Shown here: piece by piece, positions 8,194-15,453 of the stretch
How the letters are laid out: each line of letters starts with the position of its first letter
Position numbering within the stretch: position 1 is the first letter of the stretch
From: Chloroflexota bacterium
GTDB taxonomy: Bacteria > Chloroflexota > UBA6077 > JACCZL01
Assembly: GCA_020850535.1 (NCBI GenBank)
Contig: JADZEM010000117.1
Location: 1-64,000 of the forward strand
Length of the DNA: 64,000 nucleotides
Reading direction: 5' to 3'
Notes under the pieces: model-generated
Told to the model about the DNA's origin: nothing
What the model saw: only the letters and a program-made list of their open reading frames with translations
The model's database searches: none
Made by a program: the position numbers and the translations under genes

Positions 8194-9360
8194 GTGCCTT
8201 CCCCTCGGTGGCCTCTCCTGTCGCTCACGTTCGGCCTGCTGCTGGCAGGCGCGTCAGCATGCGGCGCGCCGGCCCAGGGCACGTCCAGCCAGGCCCGGGA
8301 CGCGGCGGCCGTCGTGGCGGGAATCGCCGGCAACAACGCGGCGCGCTCGCCGTACCTCACCGCGACGCCGCGACCGGCCGGCGCATCGCCCATCGTGGTC
8401 AGCGCGTCCTCGGGCCGTGCGCCCACCGCGACGCCGATGATGGCGAAGGCCGCGCTCTCCGCACCGACGCTGCGCCTGCCGACCGATGGCCGCAGTGTGG
8501 TCGTGGTCAACTCGACCGACAGCGACGGCCTCTGGACCCGCCGTGAGCCGGGCGGCGAGCCGCTCCGGACCTGGGCCGATGGGACGCCGATGCTGGTGAT
8601 CGGGGAGGACGAGCAGGCCGATGGACGGGTCTGGAAGCAGGTGCAGACGCTCGACGGGCAGATCGCCTGGGCGGCAGCCGAGTACCTCGTGCCGGCCGAC
8701 GAACAGGTGCTGGCCGCTGCTCTGCCCGGCCTGCTCGTGCCGCGAACGCCCGCGCCGGTCGCGCCCGGCGTACAGGCACGGGTCGCCGTGACCGACACTG
8801 CCCCCACGCCTACCCCGGCCCCCCTGATGCCGGTGGCCCCAACGGCAACGCGCCGCACGGTGGCGATCGCCGGGCAGGCCGCCCCGACCCAGCCCCCGGC
8901 GGCTGCAAGCTCGGGCGCCGCGAGCGCCCAGGCGACGGCCACCCCGCAGCCAACCGCGACCGTCGTGCCAACTGCGACCCCGATCCGAGCGCCTTCCGGC
9001 AGCAACGTCATCGAAGCGGAGGACGCCGTCCTCACCGTGATAGGCACGGACCGGGGCATGCCCAACAAGATCGGCAACCGCCCCCGAGATGGCATGGAGC
9101 TGGCGGCCGTCCAGGTCAAGATCGTCAACAACGGCGACGAGCCGTTGGCCGTCTACCGGGGCGCGTTCCGCCTGAGCCTGTCCGACCGCTCGCGCGTCGA
9201 GCCTCTGGCTGGCGGCGCCTCGCCGCTCCCCTACTCCACGCTGGTGCCGGTCGGCGGAGTGCTGGAAGGCTGGCTGACGTTCGAGGTACCGAGCGGCGGT
9301 CGTACCGACGCCATCATCTGGGCGCCCGACCGCGGCACCACCTACGCGGTCGGCCTGTAG
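8194..9360 (+). CDS. Lipoprotein with SH3-like and DUF4352-like domains
   Basis: A 388-residue exported protein starting at GTG 8194. The N-terminus is a signal peptide with a lipobox-like LAGASAC, so lipid anchoring is likely. Residues about 105-175 look like a bacterial SH3 domain (VVVVNSTDSDGLWTRREPG ... WAAAEYLVP). A long Pro/Thr/Ala-rich linker follows. The C-terminal 120 residues (IEAEDAVLTVIGTD ... MELAAVQVKIVNNGDEPL) resemble the telokin-like DUF4352 domain of surface lipoproteins. It probably binds cell wall or another ligand outside the membrane. It does not seem operonic with the exonuclease, which ends 50 bases earlier. Confidence 0.75.
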   Translation: MPSPRWPLLSLTFGLLLAGASACGAPAQGTSSQARDAAAVVAGIAGNNAARSPYLTATPRPAGASPIVVSASSGRAPTATPMMAKAALSAPTLRLPTDGRSVVVVNSTDSDGLWTRREPGGEPLRTWADGTPMLVIGEDEQADGRVWKQVQTLDGQIAWAAAEYLVPADEQVLAAALPGLLVPRTPAPVAPGVQARVAVTDTAPTPTPAPLMPVAPTATRRTVAIAGQAAPTQPPAAASSGAASAQATATPQPTATVVPTATPIRAPSGSNVIEAEDAVLTVIGTDRGMPNKIGNRPRDGMELAAVQVKIVNNGDEPLAVYRGAFRLSLSDRSRVEPLAGGASPLPYSTLVPVGGVLEGWLTFEVPSGGRTDAIIWAPDRGTTYAVGL

Positions 9361-9552
9361 CGCGAGGCGGCCAGCCTCACGCCGGCCCCACGTTCGTGCG
9401 GGACCAGTTCGGCCTGGTGTCAGCAAGCGAACAGCCAGAGTGTCCGGTTTTCGCCTGCCCCGTCAGTAGACTGGTCGTAGGCTGTGGGCAGCAGTGGAAC
9501 GCTGGCGGCTCGATTGACCGTGCGCCGCCGAGATCAACCAGGGAGCACGACC

Positions 9553-9849
9553 ATGATTCTGCCGACACGAATCCTGCGCGGCGCGGCGGCACTGGCGATC
9601 GGATTGGCCGTCATCGGCACGTCGGTCAGCCCGGGCGCGGCTGAGGCGGCGGTGCTGGAGAAGAAGAACGAGAGGAGCGCTGACAACGACAACGACTCAG
9701 GCTCGGGCATCGGCGACGTGCCGATCATCGGCGACCTCGTGGGGAGCTTCGAGGGCCAGGAGCCGGAGGATATCGCGGTTGGCGCGATTCAGCTGACGGC
9801 CGGCGTCGCCGAGACCGTGGTGCCACTGGTCATCCGGGCGTTCAAGTAG
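9553..9849 (+). CDS. Small secreted protein, unknown
   Basis: A 98-residue protein with a signal peptide of about 31 residues (ILRGAAALAIGLAVIGTSVS, cut near AEA). The short mature part has a charged KKNERSADNDND segment and two glycine/hydrophobic patches (IGDVPIIGDLVGSF and GVAETVVPLVI). The ATG at 9553 follows GGGAGCACG. A strong terminator follows at 9930, so this is a single-gene unit. No family recognised. Confidence 0.6.
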   Translation: MILPTRILRGAAALAIGLAVIGTSVSPGAAEAAVLEKKNERSADNDNDSGSGIGDVPIIGDLVGSFEGQEPEDIAVGAIQLTAGVAETVVPLVIRAFK

Positions 9850-9929
9850 CGGGAGTCGGCTCGGCTCGCGCCCAGTCGTCGCGCGGGAACCGGCGCGGGC
9901 TGACGCGCAGACACGAGGAACACAACGGG

Positions 9930-9964
9930 GGCGGCGCATCGGGAAGATGCGCCGCCTCTTTTGT
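9930..9964 (+). terminator. Rho-independent terminator
   Basis: A perfect 11-bp stem (GGCGGCGCATC and GATGCGCCGCC, arms 9930-9940 and 9946-9956) with a 5-base loop, followed by TCTTTTGTG. It ends the small secreted protein transcript. Confidence 0.85.
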
Positions 9965-10116
9965 GTTCTCTTCATTGCTGGGGTAGAACGGCGATGCTAC
10001 CATTCGCCAGCGGGGCAGCCTGAGCTGGCCCGTCTGCTGGTGTGTGCACGGTGGCCGCGCTGCAAGCCTCTGCACATGGCCGCCCTCGCTCAGGTCGGCG
10101 TCTGAAGGAGCCATGG

Positions 10117-11367
10117 ATGCTGCGCATCGCGGTCCTGTCCGTTCATACCTGTCCCCTTGCGCCGCTGGGCGGCTGGGAGACGGGAGGCATGAACGTCTAC
10201 GTGCGTGAGCTCTGTCGTGGACTCGGGCGCATGGGCGTGGCGACGGACGTCTTCACGCGCCGGCAGGATCCAGACGTCCCTACCGTCGTCGAGCTGGGGA
10301 ACCATACGCGGGTGATTCACGTGGACGCGGGTGCGCCGCGCCATCGTGACAAGTACGCGGTGGTGGACGACCTCCCCGAGTTGGCCTGCAACATCCAACG
10401 CTACCGCAACTTTGTTGGAGCGCGCTACGACCTGATTCACAGCCACTACTGGCTGTCCGGGCGCCTCTCCTCGCTGTTCAAGGAGCACTGGCGCGCGCCG
10501 GTCGTGGCGATGTTCCACACGCTCGGCGCGCTGAAGAACCGGGTGGCCCAGGACTCAGCCGAGCTGGAGCAGCAGATCCGCGTGGACATCGAGCGGCGCA
10601 CGATGGCGACCGCCGACCGGCTGATCGCCGCCACCGAGATCGACCGCGGCCACATGCTCGAAGCGTACGGAGCCAACCCGCGCAAGATCTCGATTGTGCC
10701 GGGCGGCGTGAACCTGGACACGTTCGGGCCGGGCTCGCGCGAGGAGGCACGTCGGTCGCTTGGCCTGGGGCCACAGCCGACGCTGCTCTTTGTGGGCCGG
10801 ATCCAGCGGCTGAAGGGCATCGACATCCTGATTCGAGCCGCTGCGACGCTCCGCGCGGAGATCGGTCCCCTGCGGGTGCTGGTGGTCGGCGGGACGGGCC
10901 AGCAGTCTGGCGAAGAGCGGCGCGAGATGAGCCGTCTGCAAGAGATCGTGCGCGACCTCGACCTCGGCTCGGTGGTGCAGTTCGTCGGCGCGGTTGAGCA
11001 GACGCAACTGGCGGAGTACTACCGCGCAGCCGACGTCACGGTGATGCCATCTACCTACGAGTCGTTCGGGCTGGTCGCCGTCGAGTCGATGGCCTGTGGC
11101 ACGCCAGTGGTCGCGTCGCGGGTGGGCGGCCTGGCGACGGTGGTCCGCGACGGCGAGAACGGCGCGCTGGTGCCCTGGCGCGATCCAAACCTGTTCGCCC
11201 AACGCATCCGCACCATCCTCACGGACGCGCCGGCCGCAGCCCGGATGCGTCGAGGCGCGCTGGAGACGGCGCACCAGTACAGTTGGGACGCGGCGGCCGA
11301 GAAGACGGTCACCGTCTACGACAGCTTGCTTTCCCGGGGTGTCGGGCTGGTCGGCAGCGCCGAATGA
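10117..11367 (+). CDS. Glycosyltransferase family 4 (GT-B), MshA/sucrose-synthase-like
   Basis: A 416-residue GT-B enzyme. The N-terminal donor loop LGGWETGGMNVYVREL and the DLIHSHYWLSG motif are typical of the MshA / sucrose-phosphate-synthase-like branch of GT4. Other family signs are VPGGVNLDTFGP, FVGRIQRLKGIDILI and the C-terminal E-x7-E region (YESFGLVAVESMACGTPVV), which binds the nucleotide-sugar. Start at ATG 10117 follows GAAGGAG. The overlapping ATG at 10113 is out of frame. The acceptor is unknown. True MshA would imply mycothiol synthesis, but no other msh gene is near. The zinc-ribbon gene follows within 50 bases. Confidence 0.85.
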   Translation: MLRIAVLSVHTCPLAPLGGWETGGMNVYVRELCRGLGRMGVATDVFTRRQDPDVPTVVELGNHTRVIHVDAGAPRHRDKYAVVDDLPELACNIQRYRNFVGARYDLIHSHYWLSGRLSSLFKEHWRAPVVAMFHTLGALKNRVAQDSAELEQQIRVDIERRTMATADRLIAATEIDRGHMLEAYGANPRKISIVPGGVNLDTFGPGSREEARRSLGLGPQPTLLFVGRIQRLKGIDILIRAAATLRAEIGPLRVLVVGGTGQQSGEERREMSRLQEIVRDLDLGSVVQFVGAVEQTQLAEYYRAADVTVMPSTYESFGLVAVESMACGTPVVASRVGGLATVVRDGENGALVPWRDPNLFAQRIRTILTDAPAAARMRRGALETAHQYSWDAAAEKTVTVYDSLLSRGVGLVGSAE

Positions 11368-11413
11368 ACGCGGCGCGCGCATGCAGGCGGCGGCAGGGCT
11401 TCCGGGTGGACGA

Positions 11414-12133
11414 ATGGGGACTGCCGTGCTGAAGGCGCTCGAACTGCTTCGCCAGCTCCAGGCTCTCGACAGCCAGATCGACGACGGTCGCGACCGCGTC
11501 GCCACGATCGATGCAACGTTGCAGGACCGTTCCGAGTTCGAGGCGGCGAAGCAGCGGCACCAGAGCGCCGCCCTGCCCGTGAAGAGCCTGGACGCCGAGC
11601 AGAAGGACCTGGAGCTCAAGCTCGGAACGGCCCGCGCGCAACTGGCCGAGAACGAACAGAAGCTGTACGGCGGCAAGATCGCCAACCCCAAGGAGCTGAC
11701 CGACTTGCAGAATCGTGGGACGGACCTGCGCCGCCAGATCTCCGTCGGCGAGACCGCTGAGCTGCAGGTCATCGAGAAGCTCGACGCCGCCCGAAACGAG
11801 CTGAACGAGGCTGAGGCCGCCCTGCGGACCATCGTGGCCGAGCGCCGCACCTTGGAGGCGAGTCTGATCGCCGAGCGCAAGGATCTCGTCGCCTCCGTTC
11901 GCGCAACGACCGCCAGTCGGGATCAGCTGCGGACCCAGATCGAGGCCCAGCCCCTTCGCACCTACGACCGCCTGCGCGTCCGGCACGGCGGCTTCGCCGT
12001 GGCCGAGGTGAAGCAGCGGACCTGCCAGGGGTGCCGCGTCTCGATGATCGCGGCGCAGGAACAGCGGCTGCGGCAAGGCGAACAACTGGTGACCTGCCAG
12101 AGCTGCGGGCGGTTCCTCTACCTGCTGAACTAG
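11414..12133 (+). CDS. Coiled-coil protein with C4 zinc ribbon (DUF164/CdsZ-like)
   Basis: A 239-residue protein. About 180 residues of heptad-rich coiled coil (LELLRQLQALDSQIDD onward) contain the YGGKIANPKELTDLQ motif typical of this family. A C-terminal zinc ribbon follows with two CxxC pairs (CQGCRVS and CQSCGRFLY). Homologues are widespread in bacteria and often annotated as nucleic-acid-binding or translation-linked regulators, but the biochemical role is unsettled. Alternative starts are ATG 11381 and GTG 11426; 11414 is a compromise. It is likely co-transcribed with the glycosyltransferase. Confidence 0.8.
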   Translation: MGTAVLKALELLRQLQALDSQIDDGRDRVATIDATLQDRSEFEAAKQRHQSAALPVKSLDAEQKDLELKLGTARAQLAENEQKLYGGKIANPKELTDLQNRGTDLRRQISVGETAELQVIEKLDAARNELNEAEAALRTIVAERRTLEASLIAERKDLVASVRATTASRDQLRTQIEAQPLRTYDRLRVRHGGFAVAEVKQRTCQGCRVSMIAAQEQRLRQGEQLVTCQSCGRFLYLLN

Positions 12134-12289
12134 TCGCGGGCCGTCTGCACCGCCCAGCTCACCGTGTCAGATGTCAGAAGCGCCAGGAATGTCGTGGTAA
12201 GCGTCAGGCGGTCTCACGGCACACGACGGGGCGCGGCGCCGCGGGCGGCGACGGCCCGTCTGCATGCAGCGAGTTGCACCAGGGACGAC

Positions 12290-12357
12290 GATCCGCACCG
12301 CGAGCGTGCGCGAGCCGGACCTGTACTTGAGGCTCGCGCACGCTCGCGGTGCGGATC
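12290..12357. repeat. Perfect 27-bp inverted repeat, 14-base loop
   Basis: Arms 12290-12316 and 12331-12357 are exact reverse complements (27 of 27, starting GATCCGCACCGCGAGCGTGC), with a 14-base spacer. The hairpin lies between convergent genes (zinc ribbon on plus, membrane protein on minus) and would be very stable in RNA or single-stranded DNA. There is no T-run after either arm, so it is not a textbook terminator. Confidence 0.9.
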
Positions 12358-12388
12358 TCCTGCTGCCACCCGCCGCGGCGGCCATCGA

Positions 12389-12432
12389 CGCTCGTCAAGT
12401 TCGCCGCAGTCGCTCGTCAAGTTCGCTGCAGT
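12389..12432. repeat. 22-bp tandem duplication
   Basis: Two head-to-tail copies of a 22-base unit (CGCTCGTCAAGTTCGCYGCA plus GT) differing at one base. It sits 32 bases right of the perfect inverted repeat, just past the end of the minus-strand gene. The rest of the gap 12134-12451 shows no gene. Confidence 0.8.
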
Positions 12433-12451
12433 CGAAGCTGCCGGAGCCGTG

Positions 12452-13009
12452 TCAGATCTGGCCGCGAACAGGCGCGTCTTCGATGTGGAAGTGTCGCTCG
12501 ATCTCCTGCTCGATGAAGATCGCCTGTTCACTCGAGTCAAGGCCCGTCACCAGTGGTTCGGTCTTCCCAGAGTTCGTGACGACATGGACCTCGTAGGTCG
12601 CTGACCTCGTGCTGCGGCCGTTGGAGATCTTCTCCTTCGAGTAGAGCTGCTTGAGATCTCCACCAAGAAAGTTCTTGTTCCCGTACCAGGGCAACGGCCC
12701 GTGCCGAACGGAAATGAAGCCCTGATCGACGGTGACGCGTGTTGCGTTGATCCAGCCAGCCAGCGTGCGGTAGGTGAGGGCGACGCCGATAGCCAGATGG
12801 CCGAGCGGGAAGAGCAACGCGGTCAGATCGACGTGAGCCGCGCTGACGGCCATCGAGTACCAGAGGCAGAGAAAGCCGTCCCAGAAGATGACAAAGACGG
12901 TCATGATGATCGTCGTGAAGTCAAACCACCGTCTGACGATTTCGAAGCCCGAACCCTTGTAGTTCAGCGTCAGCGTGTCAGGTAGCCCGATGTCTGTCCT
13001 GGTGTCCAT
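12452..13009 (-). CDS. Unknown membrane protein with two membrane helices
   Basis: A 185-residue protein starting at ATG 13009 behind GAGGACAAGG on the minus strand. There are two hydrophobic segments, at about residues 32-58 (IIMTVFVIFWDGFLCLWYSM) and 65-86. The soluble tail has a VRHGPLPWYGNK segment, a LKQLYSKEK segment and a closing LDSSEQAIFIEQEIERHFHI helix. Similar unnamed proteins occur in varied bacteria. The tail looks like a small beta-rich PH-like domain facing the cytoplasm, which is an inference. No operon partner is seen. Confidence 0.7.
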   Translation of the reverse strand: MDTRTDIGLPDTLTLNYKGSGFEIVRRWFDFTTIIMTVFVIFWDGFLCLWYSMAVSAAHVDLTALLFPLGHLAIGVALTYRTLAGWINATRVTVDQGFISVRHGPLPWYGNKNFLGGDLKQLYSKEKISNGRSTRSATYEVHVVTNSGKTEPLVTGLDSSEQAIFIEQEIERHFHIEDAPVRGQI

Positions 13010-13449
13010 GTACCTTGTCCTCTCGCGCTCGTTCGCGACGACTCAGGTTTCGCATGCTACGACGGAATGCCTCGTTGGATGAGCGTAGTGCTGCGCACAC
13101 CGACCCTGATCCCCTCGCCTCGACGGTCCGCTGTCACGGCTCCTCACACCCGCTCGCGCCTGCTTGCTGGTCTGGAGCGCCCTGTCGCGTGGTCTTGCGA
13201 GTACCTGTGCGCAGTCTAGTGGTCGGGCTGGCGCTGGCATATCGCGGCACGGACAACCAGCCTGTTCCGAGCCTGACGGCGTCGCACCGCGCGCGCGTCG
13301 GATCCCGCGCTGGTGAGGCCAGACATCGCCCATGCCGGATTCCGACGCGGGCGTCGCAACGCTCCGAGTGGCTCGGCGGCGCAACGTTTCCGCCACGTCA
13401 CGTGGCCGTCACATGCGCCCAATCTGCCGTGCGCGTGCACGATTTGCCG
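13010..13449. other. Intergenic region, no gene seen
   Basis: About 440 bases between the divergent membrane protein and the mraZ promoter. Open frames exist on both strands but have arginine-rich, low-complexity translations with no ribosome binding sites, typical of GC-rich noise. No RNA gene or repeat was recognised. Confidence 0.5.
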
Positions 13450-13478
13450 TTGCCCTGCCCCCGCACGAGGCATACAAT
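13450..13478 (+). promoter_or_regulatory. Sigma70-like promoter of the dcw cluster
   Basis: TTGCCC at 13450-13455 and TACAAT at 13473-13478 are separated by 17 bases. Transcription should begin near 13485, just before the MraZ boxes and about 80 bases ahead of mraZ. Confidence 0.65.
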
Positions 13479-13489
13479 CCCCTCGACGG

Positions 13490-13529
13490 TGGGGAAATGT
13501 GGCGATGAGTGGGGCAACATGGTGGCAAT
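13490..13529 (+). promoter_or_regulatory. MraZ operator: four 10-bp-spaced TGG repeats
   Basis: Four consecutive 10-base units read TGGGGAAATG, TGGCGATGAG, TGGGGCAACA and TGGTGGCAAT. MraZ is known to bind direct TGGG-type repeats at 10-bp spacing in front of its own gene. Their place just after the expected transcription start and before mraZ fits autorepression. A CCCCAC-G-GTGGGG palindrome at 13544-13556 then overlaps the GTG start's likely ribosome binding site. Confidence 0.75.
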
Positions 13530-13564
13530 CCTCTGGCCTGCAACCCCACGGTGGGGCTTGACCC

Positions 13565-14017
13565 GTGTTTCTTGGCCACGTCGTCCACACCATCGACGAC
13601 AAGAACAGGCTCGCGATCCCCGCGCGCTATCGGCAGTACCTCTCCAACGGCGTCTACCTGACGAAGGGTGCCGACCGCTGCCTCTATCTGCTGACCCAGG
13701 AAGGGTGGAGCAAGCTCAGCGAGCGCATCCTGGCGCTGCCGTCGCTCCAGCCCGATGCGCGCCGTCTACAGCGTCACTTCTTCGCGGGAGCGGACTCGAT
13801 GGTCCCTGACAAGCTCGGGCGGATCATCATCCCGCCAGCCCTGCGGGAGTACGCCGGCCTCAAGAACGAGGTGGTCGTCGCCGGCCTCCAGACCCGCATC
13901 GAACTCTGGAGCAAGGAGGCCTGGGAGGACGACGAGGCCCAGGCCGACGCCGAGACAACGTCCACGGCAGCCGCGTTCGCGCTGCTGACCGATCAGTCCG
14001 GCAGCCTGGGGATCTGA
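13565..14017 (+). CDS. mraZ: Transcriptional regulator MraZ
   Basis: A 150-residue protein with the two AbrB-like swapped-hairpin repeats of MraZ. Repeat one is FLGHVVHTIDDKNRLAIPAR and repeat two is DSMVPDKLGRIIIPPALREY, each with the DxxGR/DxxNR core that reads DNA. MraZ forms a ring-shaped oligomer and represses the dcw promoter. The GTG start at 13565 lies just after the four operator repeats. The gene heads the cluster, as in most bacteria, and rsmH begins 9 bases later. Confidence 0.97.
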   Translation: MFLGHVVHTIDDKNRLAIPARYRQYLSNGVYLTKGADRCLYLLTQEGWSKLSERILALPSLQPDARRLQRHFFAGADSMVPDKLGRIIIPPALREYAGLKNEVVVAGLQTRIELWSKEAWEDDEAQADAETTSTAAAFALLTDQSGSLGI

Positions 14018-14026
14018 GGTGCTGAT

Positions 14027-14989
14027 GTGCCTGCACGCACCGCGTCTCGACGCCCGGCCGACCTCCCGCCCGATCCGCTGGCCCCAGGCGAGCACGTCTC
14101 CGTGCTGCTTGCCGAGGTGCTGGCGTGGCTGCGGCCCCGCGCCGGCGGCCGCTACGTGGATGGCACGCTCGGCAACGGCGGCCACGCGTCGGCCATCCTC
14201 CAGGCGTCCGGGCCGGACGGCCGGCTGCTCGGGCTGGACGCCGACCCCGATGCGCTGCCGGTGGCCGCTGCCCGGCTCGCGCCCTACGGCGACCGGGTCG
14301 TGCTCGTGAACGCCAGCTTCAGGCAGGTGGCCGACGTGGTGGCCGAGCAGCGCTTCGGGCCGGTCGACGGCATCCTGCTCGACCTCGGCATCTCCTCGCG
14401 GCAGTTGGACGCCGGCGGACGCGGCTTCACCTTTCGCCACGACGAGCCGCTCGATATGCGGTTCGACCCGACGCGCGGAGAGTCGGCGGCCGATCTGCTG
14501 AACCACGCCGATGAGGGCGAGATCGCGGACGTGCTCTACCAGTATGGCGAGGAGCACCGCTCGCGGCGGGTGGCCCGGAGCATCGTGCGGCGGCGTGAGC
14601 GCGCGCCGCTCGCCAGCACCGCCGACCTGATCGGCGCGGTCGAAGAGGCGCTCGGGCCGAAGCGTGGGCGCGTGCATCCGGCGACCAAGACGTTCCAGGC
14701 GCTGCGGATCGCCGTCAACGACGAGTTGGGCGCACTGGAAGCGGTCTTGCCAGCCGCTGCCAGCATCCTGGCCCCGGGCGGCAGGCTCGCCGTGATCTCG
14801 TTTCACTCGCTTGAGGACCGGCGGGTCAAGCAGTTCTTCCGGGCCGGCGGCGATGCCAGCGCCCCGCTCACCGAACTGACCCGCAAGCCCATCGCGCCCT
14901 CGGATGCCGAGGTGATGCGAAACCCCCGTGCCCGCAGCGCCAAGCTGCGCGTCGCCGAGCGGACTTCTCCCGGAGGTCATCCCCTGTGA
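14027..14989 (+). CDS. rsmH: 16S rRNA m4C1402 methyltransferase RsmH
   Basis: A 320-residue SAM methyltransferase that N4-methylates C1402 of 16S rRNA. The family opening HVSVLLAEVLAWL comes first, then the SAM motif YVDGTLGNGGHA, DGILLDLGISSRQLD, FRHDEPLDMRFD and ISFHSLEDRRVKQFF near the end. The length is normal. GTG at 14027 follows GAGGTG. The last four bases overlap the start of ftsL, indicating translational coupling in the dcw operon. Confidence 0.97.
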   Translation: MPARTASRRPADLPPDPLAPGEHVSVLLAEVLAWLRPRAGGRYVDGTLGNGGHASAILQASGPDGRLLGLDADPDALPVAAARLAPYGDRVVLVNASFRQVADVVAEQRFGPVDGILLDLGISSRQLDAGGRGFTFRHDEPLDMRFDPTRGESAADLLNHADEGEIADVLYQYGEEHRSRRVARSIVRRRERAPLASTADLIGAVEEALGPKRGRVHPATKTFQALRIAVNDELGALEAVLPAAASILAPGGRLAVISFHSLEDRRVKQFFRAGGDASAPLTELTRKPIAPSDAEVMRNPRARSAKLRVAERTSPGGHPL

Positions 14990-15447
14990 GCGCCGTCGCC
15001 CCGAACCATCCTGGCGTCCTGTCCGCTCGGTTCGTGTCGCCCACGCGCGTGAAGCGGATGAGCCGCGCCCTGCTCCTGGTGCTGGGGCTGCTGGCGCTGC
15101 TGCCGCCGGCCTACCTCCTCCAGACGGGCGGCGCCCTGACGACGGGCTACGAGATCCAGAAACTGGAGCGTGAGCGGTCCGCGTGGGTCAACCGCAACCA
15201 GCAGTTGGAGGCGGAGATCGCGAAGGCCCGCTCGCTGGCGTGGATCGAGCATGAGGCGGTCCACCGGATGGGGATGCAGCGTCCGGCCCAGGCGATGTCC
15301 GTGCGAATGGACACGGCCCCGGCCCCGCGCGAGTCGCGCCTGCTGCGGCGGGCCGCCGAGCCGCTGCCGGCCCAGCCGGTCAAGGACGGCCCGTCGTGGT
15401 CCGCCGCCCTCGCCGCCGTGGCCGAGAAGCTGACACGAGGCGACTAG
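14986..15447 (+). CDS. ftsL: FtsL/DivIC-like septum protein
   Basis: A 153-residue bitopic protein in the ftsL position. It has a short basic cytoplasmic start, one membrane helix at about residues 28-45 (ALLLVLGLLALLPPAYLL), and a periplasmic coiled coil (YEIQKLERERSAWVNRNQQL) ending in a RMGMQRPAQ turn that is typical of FtsL/DivIC. A Pro-rich tail of about 60 residues follows. It should bridge FtsQ and FtsI at the septum. The GTG overlaps the rsmH stop (GTGA) with GGAGG 9 bases upstream. Sequence conservation in this family is low, so the call rests on topology and position. Confidence 0.8.
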   Translation: MSAVAPNHPGVLSARFVSPTRVKRMSRALLLVLGLLALLPPAYLLQTGGALTTGYEIQKLERERSAWVNRNQQLEAEIAKARSLAWIEHEAVHRMGMQRPAQAMSVRMDTAPAPRESRLLRRAAEPLPAQPVKDGPSWSAALAAVAEKLTRGD

Positions 15448-15453
15448 ATCGGT

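Noticed and set aside
12164-12604. Plus-strand frame over the inverted and tandem repeats
   Set aside because: It runs through a perfect hairpin and into the antisense of the membrane protein; no coding character.
13015-13564. Plus-strand frame upstream of mraZ
   Set aside because: The translation is Arg/Ser-rich without start signals and runs through the promoter and MraZ operator.
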